The position numbers were made by a program, and so were the translations under genes. From Desulfuromonadales bacterium (lineage in GTDB: Bacteria > Desulfobacterota > JAENJC01), in contig CAKKSC010000008.1 of assembly GCA_919902985.1 (NCBI GenBank), positions 1 through 48,197 of the forward strand: a DNA stretch of 48,197 nucleotides, given 5' to 3'. Below are positions 17,681 to 26,357 of this stretch, piece by piece (positions within the stretch are counted from its first letter, which is position 1; each line of letters starts with the position of its first letter). The notes beneath the pieces are model-generated. The model ran no database searches, was not told the DNA's origin, and saw only the letters and a list, made by a program, of their open reading frames with translations.

Positions 17681-19413
17681 TGACTTCCTCTCTTCGCTAT
17701 CAGAGCAAAAAACGGTGGAGGGTCAGGGAGCCGGATATTGTGCTCCAAAAGACCCTTGCCGCATCCCTCAACATATCAACTATTACCAGCCAACTCCTTA
17801 TTAATCGGGGAATCTCCGACATCGAACAGGCAGGAAGGTTTCTTTCATCAACCCTTTCGGATATCCGCTCGCCTCTTGGGATGAAAGGTATGAAAGAAGG
17901 CGTAGAAAGGGTTCTGAAAGCCCTCCATGATAAGGAAAAAATAGCCATATATGGCGATTACGACGTGGACGGGATAACCTCCATCTCAATACTGTTAATG
18001 TTCTTGAAGTCGGCAGGCGCCAATGTCTCATATTACATCCCTGAAAGGATTGCAGAAGGGTATGGGCTCAATGCTGATGCAATAAGCAAGCTCGCCGAAA
18101 GAGGGGTGACGCTCCTTATCACCGTTGACTGCGGGATATCGGACCACGCCGAGTTGAAACTGGCGAAGGAGTTGGGAATGGACGTGATTGTCACAGACCA
18201 TCACGAGGTCCCTGACGACCTTCCTCATGCTTATGCCATTATCAACCCCAAACAATCAGGTTGCCCATTCCCCTTTAAAAACCTTGCCGGTGTCGGTGTT
18301 GCCTTTAACATGATAATTGCGTTAAGGGCAGCCCTTAGGGATGAGGGTTTCTGGAAGGAAAAAGAGGTGCCAAATCTCAAGGAGTACCTGGACCTCGTTG
18401 CCCTGGGAACTATAGCTGACGTGGTCCCGCTGGTGGATGAAAACAGGATATTCGTCAAATATGGCCTGATGGAGCTGACAGCTTCAACAAAGCCAGGAAT
18501 AATAGCCCTTAAGGAGATAAGCGGGCTTAATGATGTTCCGATAAATGCAGGAATGGTCGGGTACAGGCTTGCCCCGAGGATCAATGCTGCCGGTAGAGTT
18601 GGAAAGGGTGCCGACGGGGTAAGGCTTCTGACGTCTGAAAATTACGATGAGGCGGCTTCGATTGCAAAGCTCCTTGACGATGGCAATAAAGAGAGACAGG
18701 GTCTGGAAGAGGTGATCTTGAGAGAGGCCACAGAGATGGCAGAGTCTGCCCTTATTCCCGGCAGGAAGTCGCTTGTCCTTGCCTCTGAGAACTGGCATCC
18801 TGGAGTGATAGGGATAGTGGCATCGAGGATAGCCGAGAAGTATTACCGCCCTACCGTTATGATTGCCCTTAAGAACAAGATAGGCAAGGGTTCGGCAAGG
18901 AGCATACACTCGTTTATGCTGTATGAAGGGTTGAAGGAGTGCTCCCATCTCCTTAATGAGTTTGGTGGACATGATTATGCGGCCGGCCTTTCGATAAGTG
19001 AAGAAAATATTGAGAAGTTCATGGATGCCTTCGAAAGAGTGGCATCAAAAAAATTGACTGACGAGGACATGGTCCCGGAGATAGATATAGATGCTACAAT
19101 GGACCTAAATGATATCACAGAAGATCTCATAAAAGAGCTTGATAACCTGGCCCCCTTTGGGGAGGCCAACCCGGAGCCCCTGCTTTGTTCTACCGGCCAG
19201 AGGATAGTAGATTACAGGGTCGTAGGAAACAATCATCTGAAGATGAAGGTTAAGCAGTGCGGTGCTGTCAGGGATGCCATAGGGTTTGGGATGGGGAACC
19301 TCGATATCTCCCCGGGTATCAATCTCGATACTGCCTTCACTCCTCAGATAAATCTGTGGAATGGGGGGAAGAGCATTCAATTAAAGCTTAAGGATGTAAG
19401 GATATGGGAATAA
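17680..19413 (+). CDS. recJ: Single-stranded-DNA-specific exonuclease RecJ
   Basis: RecJ degrades single-stranded DNA 5' to 3' in recombination and mismatch repair. The DHH-phosphoesterase motifs are present: YGDYDVDG with Asp93-Asp97, TVDCG near 149, TDHHE at 172-176, and the DHHA1 motif FGGHDYAAGL near 427. The 577-residue length is standard. It overlaps secF by one base; secDF-recJ linkage is common. Confidence 0.96.
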   Translation: MTSSLRYQSKKRWRVREPDIVLQKTLAASLNISTITSQLLINRGISDIEQAGRFLSSTLSDIRSPLGMKGMKEGVERVLKALHDKEKIAIYGDYDVDGITSISILLMFLKSAGANVSYYIPERIAEGYGLNADAISKLAERGVTLLITVDCGISDHAELKLAKELGMDVIVTDHHEVPDDLPHAYAIINPKQSGCPFPFKNLAGVGVAFNMIIALRAALRDEGFWKEKEVPNLKEYLDLVALGTIADVVPLVDENRIFVKYGLMELTASTKPGIIALKEISGLNDVPINAGMVGYRLAPRINAAGRVGKGADGVRLLTSENYDEAASIAKLLDDGNKERQGLEEVILREATEMAESALIPGRKSLVLASENWHPGVIGIVASRIAEKYYRPTVMIALKNKIGKGSARSIHSFMLYEGLKECSHLLNEFGGHDYAAGLSISEENIEKFMDAFERVASKKLTDEDMVPEIDIDATMDLNDITEDLIKELDNLAPFGEANPEPLLCSTGQRIVDYRVVGNNHLKMKVKQCGAVRDAIGFGMGNLDISPGINLDTAFTPQINLWNGGKSIQLKLKDVRIWE

Positions 19414-19475
19414 ACCGCTTGCTTAGAGAAGCAGAATAGATTAAAATTCATCCGGTTAATTTAAGGAGCGCATGG

Positions 19476-20114
19476 ATGGCATTGCAGACTGAGGAGATCA
19501 AGAAGATATACGGCGGGTACTCAGGGGCCTATGATTTTATATTCAAGGGTTTTTTCTATCCAAGGATAAAGCACGCAATAGAGACGATGCATATAAAGCC
19601 AGGTGACAGGATACTGGATGTCGGCGTAGGAACTGGTCTGTCTTTACCTCTTTTCCCAGACTACTGCAATGTAACAGGTGTAGACCTTTCTGCCGGTATG
19701 CTGAAGGAGGCAAGAAAAAAGCTTGACAAGCACGGCATAAAGAATGTGACCCTCCTGGAGATGGACGCCTCAAATCTGGCCTTCGGGGATGACTCATTTG
19801 ACCATGTTATCTCTACTCACGTGATCAGTGTGGTCCCGGATCCAGTAAAGGTCATAGCAGAGATGAAGAGGGTCTGTAAGAAGAAAGGGAATATCGTTCT
19901 TGTAAATCATTTCCAGAGCCCTAATAAATACCTGGCAAAGTTCGATGAACTTATCTCTCCTCTTACGAAGAAGATGGGATGGAGGACAGACCTGTCGCTT
20001 GAAAAGTTGATCAGAGATACTAATCTGGATGTCAGATCGCAGTATAAGATGAACAAGATAGACCTCTGGAAGGTAGTCTGGGCTGTAAACAACAAGGGTA
20101 ACAGGGCAGCCTAA
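19476..20114 (+). CDS. SAM methyltransferase, PmtA-like
   Basis: The 212-residue class I methyltransferase has SAM motif [12 protein letters not shown] from residue 47, GVDLS, and the later LVNHFQSP...[11 protein letters not shown]. The order [25 protein letters not shown] and LVNHF is that of bacterial phosphatidylethanolamine N-methyltransferases (PmtA type), which make phosphatidylcholine. A UbiE-like role on another small substrate cannot be excluded. AAGGAG lies 8 nt before the ATG. It converges on folD with a 4-bp overlap. Confidence 0.7.
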   Translation: MALQTEEIKKIYGGYSGAYDFIFKGFFYPRIKHAIETMHIKPGDRILDVGVGTGLSLPLFPDYCNVTGVDLSAGMLKEARKKLDKHGIKNVTLLEMDASNLAFGDDSFDHVISTHVISVVPDPVKVIAEMKRVCKKKGNIVLVNHFQSPNKYLAKFDELISPLTKKMGWRTDLSLEKLIRDTNLDVRSQYKMNKIDLWKVVWAVNNKGNRAA

Positions 20115-20956
20115 ACCCTCTTCGCAGACTCCAGGGTATTGTACATAAGCATGGCAATGGTCATGGGGCCTACGCCACCTGGGACAGGGGTTATGGCTGA
20201 GGCAACCTTCTCGGCTGACGCAAAATCCACGTCACCTACAAGCTTTCCGCTTTCGAGCCTGTTTATCCCAACGTCGAGGACTACAGCGCCTTCTTTCAAC
20301 ATGTCCCCTGTTACAAATTCAGGTTTACCAATTGCTGCCACAACGATGTCCGCCCTCTTCACTTCCGCTTTCAGGTCCTTTGTCTTTGAATGGCATATGG
20401 TTACTGTGGCGCTTTTCTGTAAAAGCATAAGGGCGATAGGCTTGCCGACAATGTTGCTGCGTCCGATTATCACTGCATGCTTCCCTTCAACGCTGATATT
20501 GGAATACTCAAGCATCTTCATCATGCCATAGGGCGTGCAGGGCTGGAAGAGTGGCTTACCAACTGCAAGTCTTCCGACGTTATACGGGTGGAACCCGTCC
20601 ACGTCCTTTTCCGGGGATATGGCCTCAAGGACTAAATCCTCGTTTATCTGCTTAGGCAGAGGGAGTTGCACTAGTATCCCGTGGATATTTTTGTCCTTGT
20701 TCAGCTTGTCAACAAGTTTAAGAAGCTCATCCTGACTTGCAGTGACAGGAAGGACATGTTTCTCAGAGTAGAACCCCATCTCTACACAGGCCTTCTCCTT
20801 GCTTCCGACATATACCTTCGATGCAGGGTTATCGCCTACAAGGACAACAGCAAGCCCCGGGGTTACGCCCTTTGCATTTATAAGTTTTTCAGTTGCAGCC
20901 TTAACCTCTGACCTTATTTTTTCAGAAATAGCCTTTCCATCAATAATAGTAGCCAT
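20111..20956 (-). CDS. folD: Methylenetetrahydrofolate dehydrogenase / cyclohydrolase
   Basis: FolD interconverts 5,10-methylene- and 10-formyl-tetrahydrofolate with NADP. Visible motifs are [18 protein letters not shown] (with the active-site Lys), [21 protein letters not shown], the nucleotide-binding GRSNIVGKP and [14 protein letters not shown]. The length of 281 residues is normal. I chose ATG 20956 with GGAGG 5 nt upstream; the TTG just before is the alternative. The 100-bp upstream gap holds no further gene. Confidence 0.96.
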   Translation of the reverse strand: MATIIDGKAISEKIRSEVKAATEKLINAKGVTPGLAVVLVGDNPASKVYVGSKEKACVEMGFYSEKHVLPVTASQDELLKLVDKLNKDKNIHGILVQLPLPKQINEDLVLEAISPEKDVDGFHPYNVGRLAVGKPLFQPCTPYGMMKMLEYSNISVEGKHAVIIGRSNIVGKPIALMLLQKSATVTICHSKTKDLKAEVKRADIVVAAIGKPEFVTGDMLKEGAVVLDVGINRLESGKLVGDVDFASAEKVASAITPVPGGVGPMTIAMLMYNTLESAKRV

Positions 20957-21060
20957 CAAGACCTCCTGTAATTTGTTTTTGAGGGGAAAGTATACTTAAA
21001 AATATATGGGTTGTAAACTGTTTTTCACAGCTTGGCTGGAAGGAGGGGTTTACTCTGTGA

Positions 21061-21942
21061 TCAGCGTCTATGCTGTAAATTTTGTATATAAAATTTCAGT
21101 CTTTGAAGCACCTCATACCCGTTACCTTTGATACATGCCAGTTCCACATTTGGCTTTATCTGTTTACCGTGGAAGTCAGATCCGGCAGTGTATAGGATCT
21201 GATGCCTTTTGACCACCTCCAGGTAGTACCTGATCTCCTCCTCTGTATGACGGCTGGAGTATACCTCAAGCCCTGCAAGCCCTTCTTTTATCAACAGTTT
21301 TATCACACCAGGGGGTGTATCAGATGGATGGGCTAGGACAGGCACTCCGCCGAAGCCCTTCACCTTTTTAATGCTGTCAACCGTGTCACATACTGCCAGG
21401 GAGGCATACGCAGGTTTCCCGCCCCTGAGATAGTCGAGGTAGAAATTCAAAGAGGGAGAATCAGATCTCTCTCCGTCGATATAAGGTTTAAGCCGTGGGT
21501 TGCCGGTATTTTCTTTCCTGCTCAGGATTGCCTTGAGGAATGTAGCTCCGCTCGGTATCCTTCCCTTTGAGATCTTTTCAATATCCTCAATATCTAATAC
21601 AAAACCAAGTTCTCTTAGCTTTTCAAACCTCTTAAACCCCTGTTCAACCTTTTCCTGGTTTATCTCATCCAACCATACCTTGAATTTCGGTTCTCTGTAG
21701 TCAATGTAATAGGCCAGGAGGTGCAGGTCGAGCTCATCATATATTGTGTTTATTTCTAATGCTGGGATGAACTCTATCCCAAATTCTTTAGACAGTTCAA
21801 AACCCTCATCCAAGGCAGCAACCGTGTTGTGGTCTGCAAACGCTATGGCTTCAAGACCGATCTTTTTTGCCATTTCGAATATCTCTCTCGGCGTATGCTG
21901 ACCGTCAGAGCTGGCGCTGGTATGGATATGGAGGTCTATCAT
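21061..21942 (-). CDS. PHP-domain phosphoesterase
   Basis: The 293-residue protein has the metal-binding PHP motifs HIHTSASSDG (5-14), ADHNT (36-40), an acidic segment PALEINT, AHPSD and the closing SDFHG. This layout fits the family that includes nucleoside 3',5'-bisphosphate phosphatase and RNase AM. The exact substrate cannot be read from the sequence. An insertion domain (about 100-190) is present, as usual. It is a stand-alone minus-strand gene. Confidence 0.85.
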   Translation of the reverse strand: MIDLHIHTSASSDGQHTPREIFEMAKKIGLEAIAFADHNTVAALDEGFELSKEFGIEFIPALEINTIYDELDLHLLAYYIDYREPKFKVWLDEINQEKVEQGFKRFEKLRELGFVLDIEDIEKISKGRIPSGATFLKAILSRKENTGNPRLKPYIDGERSDSPSLNFYLDYLRGGKPAYASLAVCDTVDSIKKVKGFGGVPVLAHPSDTPPGVIKLLIKEGLAGLEVYSSRHTEEEIRYYLEVVKRHQILYTAGSDFHGKQIKPNVELACIKGNGYEVLQRLKFYIQNLQHRR

Positions 21943-22016
21943 TGGTTGGATAAATTACACGAAAATCAGTAACAAGTCCAGAAGGTAATTGAGATCAGGA
22001 GGGAATGCCGGCTCAA

Positions 22017-23279
22017 CTAAAATATCTCCCACGGATAACCTATAATCATAGTTGTTTCAACACCCTCGTTTCCGTTAGCCACATCTGCCCTGAAAACAAG
22101 CCCTGATGCAGTAACTATCCTGAAACCTGCGCCGTACGATGATCGCATGATGCCGCCAAGTTCTTCGAGTTTGTCAACTATGCTTCCTGTCTCATAGAAA
22201 CAGGCCAGTTGAAGGGCTGTGCGAACATCCTTCATTATGATGATATTAAACGGAGCGGATTCTTCGGTTATATTCCATCTGAACTCCGTTCCGTAAAAAA
22301 GGGAGTGTGCCCCGCTGTACCGGTCGTGGGAGTAAGACCTGAGGCGGCTTGTCCCGCCGAGAGAGCCGACAGTCCCGTAAGTGTTTGCTGCAATCGTATT
22401 ATCAATAAACTGATTGCACCTTTTCTGGTCAACCGGATCGACAATAGTCCCGCAATCCAAGCCCAGTTCCTCGTCAATCTTTGTCCTGTCTGTCTCTCCG
22501 GTTCTCATCACATAGGCATCGGAGCGGAAGTAGTTGAAGGCCCAGGTGCTTCTCTTCCCCAGCGGGATAAAGGCAGTGGCGTTATAATCCATGATGTAAT
22601 AATCGGGGGAGCTGGAGCTTTTTGGGGGAGACCACGCACTGCTGATGTCCAGACGGAGGCCCTTTCGCGGGTCCTGATAATCGTCTGTCAGATCAAGACG
22701 GGTCCCTATAGAGGTGTTTTGCCCTGTTTCTCTTTTGGGGTCTTGGACATCTACGATGATCGCGCCGTCCGGCTCACGGATATTCTTAAGCGCTGACGAG
22801 ACTTCGTATCCCATCCCGTAGATCTCAAACCTGCGGTCTAAGAATGTGGCTGTCAGCCTGGCCAGGTTAAACTCGATATCTCCAAGCTCTATCAGGGTGT
22901 AATCGTTCTTGTCCGTGTCCATCCCGCGTTTTGTGTAGCTTGTCAGAGTTGCCCTGTTTATCCGCTCTGTAGTTGCATCCAGGATCAGAGTCTCAGGGAT
23001 CAGGTGGATATCCAGCACTCCGCCGCCGAAGCCTTCAAGGTCTCCTGTAAAAGCAAATCCGTAGGCATCTGTGTTGGTGTCCATAATGTTCAGGGCAGCG
23101 CCAAGAAGGATGAGCCCCTCTCCTATACCTGTGAGGCGATAGGGGATCGGGGCTATATAGTACCCCGGTGTCCCCTTGAACTGGTCTCTCCTCCTTTCAG
23201 GGAGATACGCCTCAGAATAGGTGCTCAGCATAAATGTAATTATCAGGAAAGATAAAAGGGATTTAGCCGGGACCCTCAT
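22017..23279 (-). CDS. Outer-membrane beta-barrel, Omp85/BamA-like without POTRA domains
   Basis: The 420-residue protein starts with a signal peptide (about 1-24, ending STYSEA). It has alternating beta-strand sequence, RLDLTDDYQDPRKGLRLDIS in the style of surface-antigen barrels, and LGGTSRLRSYSHDRYSG, which corresponds to the Omp85 VRGF/Y-type loop motif. The final residue is Phe, usual for outer-membrane proteins. No POTRA repeats are seen between the signal and the barrel, so it is a short relative rather than BamA itself. It starts immediately after the slipin stop and is probably co-transcribed with it. Confidence 0.75.
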   Translation of the reverse strand: MRVPAKSLLSFLIITFMLSTYSEAYLPERRRDQFKGTPGYYIAPIPYRLTGIGEGLILLGAALNIMDTNTDAYGFAFTGDLEGFGGGVLDIHLIPETLILDATTERINRATLTSYTKRGMDTDKNDYTLIELGDIEFNLARLTATFLDRRFEIYGMGYEVSSALKNIREPDGAIIVDVQDPKRETGQNTSIGTRLDLTDDYQDPRKGLRLDISSAWSPPKSSSSPDYYIMDYNATAFIPLGKRSTWAFNYFRSDAYVMRTGETDRTKIDEELGLDCGTIVDPVDQKRCNQFIDNTIAANTYGTVGSLGGTSRLRSYSHDRYSGAHSLFYGTEFRWNITEESAPFNIIIMKDVRTALQLACFYETGSIVDKLEELGGIMRSSYGAGFRIVTASGLVFRADVANGNEGVETTMIIGYPWEIF

Positions 23280-24041
23280 TCACTTCTTTTCCCCAAGGTT
23301 TAAAAACGGTTTTAACATATCCATTGGCAGAGGGAAGAGTATAGTAGAATTCTTCTCTACCGCTATCTCAGTCAATGTCTGCAAGTATCTCAACTGAAGG
23401 GTTACAGGGTTCTGGGATATCATATCAGCGGCCTTTGCGAGGTTCGCAGCTGCCTCGTACTCCCCTGCGGAGTGGATTATCTTTGCCCTCTTCTCCCTCT
23501 CAGCCTCCGCCTGCTTCGCCATGGCCCTCTTCATCTCATCAGGCAGGTCTATCCCTTTTATCTCCACAGTGCTGACCTTAACGCCCCATGGGTCCGTCTG
23601 CCTGTCAAGTATCTCCTGAAGCTGCCTGTTTATTTTTTCTCTTTCCGAAAGCAGGTCGTCCATCTCCCCCTGCCCGCATACGCTTCTTAAGGTTGTCTGG
23701 GCAAGCTGGGAAGTAGCGTAAAGATAGTTTTCAACGCTGAGAACCGCCTTCATAGGGTCCAGCGCCCTGAAGTAGACAACTGCATTTACCTTTACAGAGA
23801 CGTTGTCCCTCGTGATGACCTCCTGGGGAGGCACGTCCATGGTAACCGTCCTCAGATCAACCTTCACCATCTTGTCTATGACCGGTATGAGGATTATAAG
23901 CCCCGGCCCCTTGGCCCCTATGGCCCGACCCAGTCTGAATATCACCCCTCTCTCATACTCATTTAGCACCCTGACTGAGTTGGCAAGTATGAATATGATC
24001 ACACCTATTGCTACTAAAAACGGTATTGTAAACATTTCCAT
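23280..24041 (-). CDS. Slipin (SPFH/stomatin-family membrane protein)
   Basis: The 253-residue protein has an N-terminal membrane hairpin (about 5-25) and an SPFH domain ([43 protein letters not shown]-like block). The C-terminal helical part contains [16 protein letters not shown] and the conserved [11 protein letters not shown]. Slipins form membrane microdomain scaffolds and are usually encoded beside NfeD. Here nfeD lies about 3.9 kb upstream on the same strand, separated by the accessory island. GGGAGG lies 6 nt before the ATG. Confidence 0.93.
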   Translation of the reverse strand: MEMFTIPFLVAIGVIIFILANSVRVLNEYERGVIFRLGRAIGAKGPGLIILIPVIDKMVKVDLRTVTMDVPPQEVITRDNVSVKVNAVVYFRALDPMKAVLSVENYLYATSQLAQTTLRSVCGQGEMDDLLSEREKINRQLQEILDRQTDPWGVKVSTVEIKGIDLPDEMKRAMAKQAEAEREKRAKIIHSAGEYEAAANLAKAADMISQNPVTLQLRYLQTLTEIAVEKNSTILFPLPMDMLKPFLNLGEKK

Positions 24042-24208
24042 GATAAACCTCCCTTGAATTTTGTGTCAGTGATATTAACATGCTTAGAGATATCTTGCCA
24101 ACAGCACTTGAAAACTTCTTTTATTTCAGAGTGAGGATATAATTGTTGTTCAGGTTCTTTCTTGGCTGTGAAAGATATTGTTTAGATTGTGCGTAAAGTA
24201 GGTAGTAG

Positions 24209-24243
24209 GTAGGTCGGGTTTCGCGTTGCTCTACTCGACCTAC
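24209..24243. repeat. GTCGGGTTTCGCG repeat, copy 1 (REP-like)
   Basis: An imperfect palindrome with ends GTAGGTCGGG and CTCGACCTAC. It is nearly identical and in the same orientation to 25147-25177, and lies in the 244-bp gap downstream of the toxin gene. Confidence 0.85.
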
Positions 24244-24285
24244 TAAACTTGCGTTCCTTGCAAGCTGCATGACAGTAAATCGCAT

Positions 24286-24576
24286 TTAATGTCTGTTTTT
24301 CCAATAATCAGGATGTCGGCGCTGATGCATTACCGCAAGGATAAAAATCCCATCTTGCTCAATGCTGTAGATAATGCCGTAAGGGAAACGGTTTACAAGA
24401 CAGCACCGGACGTCTTCTTCTATGATAGGCCACACAGTTGGATAATCGGCAATATTTTGGATGGCGGCATGCGCCTCAATGGAAAAGTCATAACCGAGGC
24501 CGGGCTCACAATTTTCGTAGTATTCAATAGCCTCGTTAAACTCGTCTTTTGCTTCAGGATGAAACGAGAAGGTCAT
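24286..24576 (-). CDS. RelE/ParE-family toxin
   Basis: The 96-residue protein has the ParE/RelE pattern: FHPEAKDEFNEAIEYYE at the start, a helix pair, and the basic C-terminal strand VMHQRRHPDYWKNR. Family members either cleave mRNA at the ribosome or inhibit gyrase; this one is closest in style to ParE-type proteins paired with addiction-module antitoxins. It overlaps the upstream antitoxin by ATGA. It belongs to the accessory island. Confidence 0.88.
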   Translation of the reverse strand: MTFSFHPEAKDEFNEAIEYYENCEPGLGYDFSIEAHAAIQNIADYPTVWPIIEEDVRCCLVNRFPYGIIYSIEQDGIFILAVMHQRRHPDYWKNRH

Positions 24577-24800
24577 TTCGCGAAACGCTCCCGAATTTTC
24601 GCAAACACTTCATCGCCTGGAATGGCCTTCACGTGGCCAGCCCGTAACTCTGCAAGCCGACGCTTGGCAACCTTCACCCATTCTCTTTCTATTCCCGTGT
24701 CTGGCGGATTGAGCGTTCGGAGCAGCGAATCAACAACTATGGCCCTTTCCTCAACGGGCAGGGAGGCTGCTTCCTGTATTATTTCTTTCATTCCATGCAT
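24573..24800 (-). CDS. Addiction-module antitoxin of the ParE-like toxin
   Basis: The 75-residue protein has EIIQEAASLPVEERAIVVDSLL followed by a Trp-containing segment and KAIPGDEVFAKIRERF, the arrangement of the 'putative addiction module component' family. It is upstream of and overlaps the toxin. GGGGG lies 6 nt before the chosen ATG. Confidence 0.88.
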   Translation of the reverse strand: MHGMKEIIQEAASLPVEERAIVVDSLLRTLNPPDTGIEREWVKVAKRRLAELRAGHVKAIPGDEVFAKIRERFAK

Positions 24801-24954
24801 TAGTTACCCCCTTTATCAGATACCTTAGCACATTGACTTTATGTTGGCAATTCCCATGGCAGAACAGGGTCTATGACAAAAAAATAGGGCCTGCGACAAA
24901 TTTGTTGGTACATTCGATCCGTAACACCCTCCGGGTGCGAGAACCTCTTCAAGG

Positions 24955-24992
24955 CCTCCCCTCCCCTTGCGGGAGGGGATTGAGGGGAGGGG
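24955..24992. repeat. GC-rich REP-like palindrome
   Basis: CCCCTCCC and GGGAGGGG pair around CTTGC, with outer CCTCCCCT/GGGGAGG arms. It abuts the 3' end of the transposase remnant. The remaining parts of the 389-bp stretch 24801-25189 hold that remnant and a repeat; I see no intact gene. Confidence 0.8.
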
Positions 24993-25102
24993 GAACTAAT
25001 CAGTATGACGTTAGATTCATGACATAAAATAGTGCGTCGGTTGTGCGTGATGACCGTAAAAAAGAACGTTGCCCCATTTGCCAGCGATCTTCGGTATTGC
25101 AT
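24990..25102 (-). pseudogene. Remnant of a REP-associated tyrosine transposase (IS200-like, RAYT)
   Basis: The first ~37 codons read MQYRRSLANGATFFFTVITH followed by NRRTILCHESNVILI. This is the usual N terminus of RAYT transposases (Tyr-Arg-Arg, Gly-Ala-Thr, Phe-Phe-Thr-Val, Asn-Arg-Arg). The similarity then ends at a GC-rich palindrome. No HUH motif or catalytic Tyr region follows, so the gene is truncated. A REP-like repeat (25147-25177) lies 45 bp upstream of its start. Confidence 0.75.
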
Positions 25103-25146
25103 GATTCCTCAACAGGGTCATCAATCATAGGAATTGTGTCTATTGT

Positions 25147-25177
25147 GTCGGGTTTCGCGTTGCTCTACCCGACCTAC
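25147..25177. repeat. GTCGGGTTTCGCG repeat, copy 2 (REP-like)
   Basis: A near-identical direct copy of 24209-24243 with a better-matched palindrome (GTCGGG...CCCGAC). The two copies bracket the toxin-antitoxin genes and the RAYT remnant. Confidence 0.85.
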
Positions 25178-25189
25178 CAACTACAAATA

Positions 25190-25681
25190 TTACCAGGACC
25201 AATTTGTTTCTTGAAAATTGATTTTAATGTGTTTCACCAACGGATCTGATATATACTTCTCCTGATATTTGGGTCCCATTTTCCAATCGTCTATAGCTTT
25301 TCCACTGCGGCGATAATTAGCGTCGTAGTTTTCGAGACTCGTCAGATATATGTCAGCCTGATCCATCGCCTCGACGTAGACAGCTAGCCAAGGCTCACAG
25401 GCGAAGGCTTCACAGGCATCTATTGTTTTCTGGCGGTCATCTTTGCCCTTCTGGTATGAAAAGATATTTACAGACGATTCCTCCGTACCAATAGTACGAG
25501 TTCTGGATTTGACTGTGATGCCAAGACGGCGATGAGTAGAAGGGCTATAGGCCACGATATCAATTCCGGTATGATCTACTATCGCTACTTCCCAGCCCGA
25601 ACGTGAGAGCCAATTGCATATAGTCAACTCACCACAATCTCCGATGATCTTTTGATGTCGCGAACTTTTTATAATACTCAT
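25190..25681 (-). CDS. Small PD-(D/E)XK-like nuclease-fold protein
   Basis: I do not recognise a named family. The 163-residue protein has an early helix with Glu (IGDCGELTICNWL), then HTGIDIVAY with an Asp, then RLGITVKSR with a Lys. This spacing of E ... D ... xVK matches the PD-(D/E)XK nuclease core seen in Holliday-junction-resolvase and DUF4365-like proteins. The C-terminal third has SLENYDANYRRSG. It lies in the accessory island, 31 bp downstream of a similar gene, and shows less AGG/ATA codon bias than the core genes. The ribosome site is weak. Confidence 0.6.
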   Translation of the reverse strand: MSIIKSSRHQKIIGDCGELTICNWLSRSGWEVAIVDHTGIDIVAYSPSTHRRLGITVKSRTRTIGTEESSVNIFSYQKGKDDRQKTIDACEAFACEPWLAVYVEAMDQADIYLTSLENYDANYRRSGKAIDDWKMGPKYQEKYISDPLVKHIKINFQETNWSW

Positions 25682-25712
25682 TAGGAAATTCCCATCCGCC
25701 TGTATGTGCTGG

Positions 25713-26213
25713 TCAGAGCCTGCTACTAATCAGGGACCAATTGTTTTTGTAGTCTCGCAAATCAGGCTCGACGATGGAACAATGCAGTGAATCGGGTTTT
25801 CTAGGTCTTATCCCGCCATGAGAGTCTAGCCAACGCGTGTAATTTGCGATTATAATATCCTGAACCTTTGACCATTCAAGTACGAAAAATTGATCCTCCC
25901 CATACTTCTCCGCAGCAAGAACAAACACGCACACCAATTGTTGAATCGGAAAAGGTTTCTTGTCGCCGATAAGCTGTTTGCTTCCATCGAAAGTAATATT
26001 TGCGAACTTATCGATCGAGAATTGCCATGCCCCTCCCTTGATGGTCTTTACCTGTATTGGACAAGAAGAGCCCTTGAAGTCGGTAGCTATAAGATCAAAG
26101 TCAGGAACATTGCCAGAGAAGGTTGCAACAAGAAGCCCTCGTCGAGCTAGCTCGCAGGCAACCAGATATTCACCGATCTGTTTGATTAGCTGATTACTTC
26201 GTCCTGTGGCCAT
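25713..26213 (-). CDS. Second small PD-(D/E)XK-like protein
   Basis: The 166-residue protein shows IGEYLVACELARRG, VPDFDLIATD and PIQVKTIKGG, again an E ... D ... xVK nuclease-like core. It is probably a distant relative of the neighbour at 25190-25681. I chose ATG 26213 (MATGRSNQLIKQIGEY); a longer frame to 26300 would add 29 residues of low-complexity, unlikely sequence encoded by the attC-like hairpin region. The role could be a restriction-type or housekeeping nuclease; none is proven. Confidence 0.6.
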   Translation of the reverse strand: MATGRSNQLIKQIGEYLVACELARRGLLVATFSGNVPDFDLIATDFKGSSCPIQVKTIKGGAWQFSIDKFANITFDGSKQLIGDKKPFPIQQLVCVFVLAAEKYGEDQFFVLEWSKVQDIIIANYTRWLDSHGGIRPRKPDSLHCSIVEPDLRDYKNNWSLISSRL

Positions 26214-26238
26214 ACACTTCCATCCCTTTCCTGAGCTC

Positions 26239-26292
26239 GGTGTCAGGCGCGGAGGCGCGTTAGCGCCGATGTGCCTGGATCTGTTGTTAGCC
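26239..26292. other. GC-rich hairpin with a partial attC-like look
   Basis: On the minus strand the tract starts GGCTAACAAC and contains CAGGC...GGCGC-TAAC-GCGCC...GCGCCTG, a stem with unpaired bases. Integron attC sites have this plan, but the matching GTTRRRY end is not found after the second arm. It separates two cassette-sized genes. Confidence 0.25.
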
Positions 26293-26357
26293 ATTTCCAA
26301 TTAATGGCGCGAACATCTCATAGCTGGCACAGAGAACACCATTGCTCATTAGCCACT

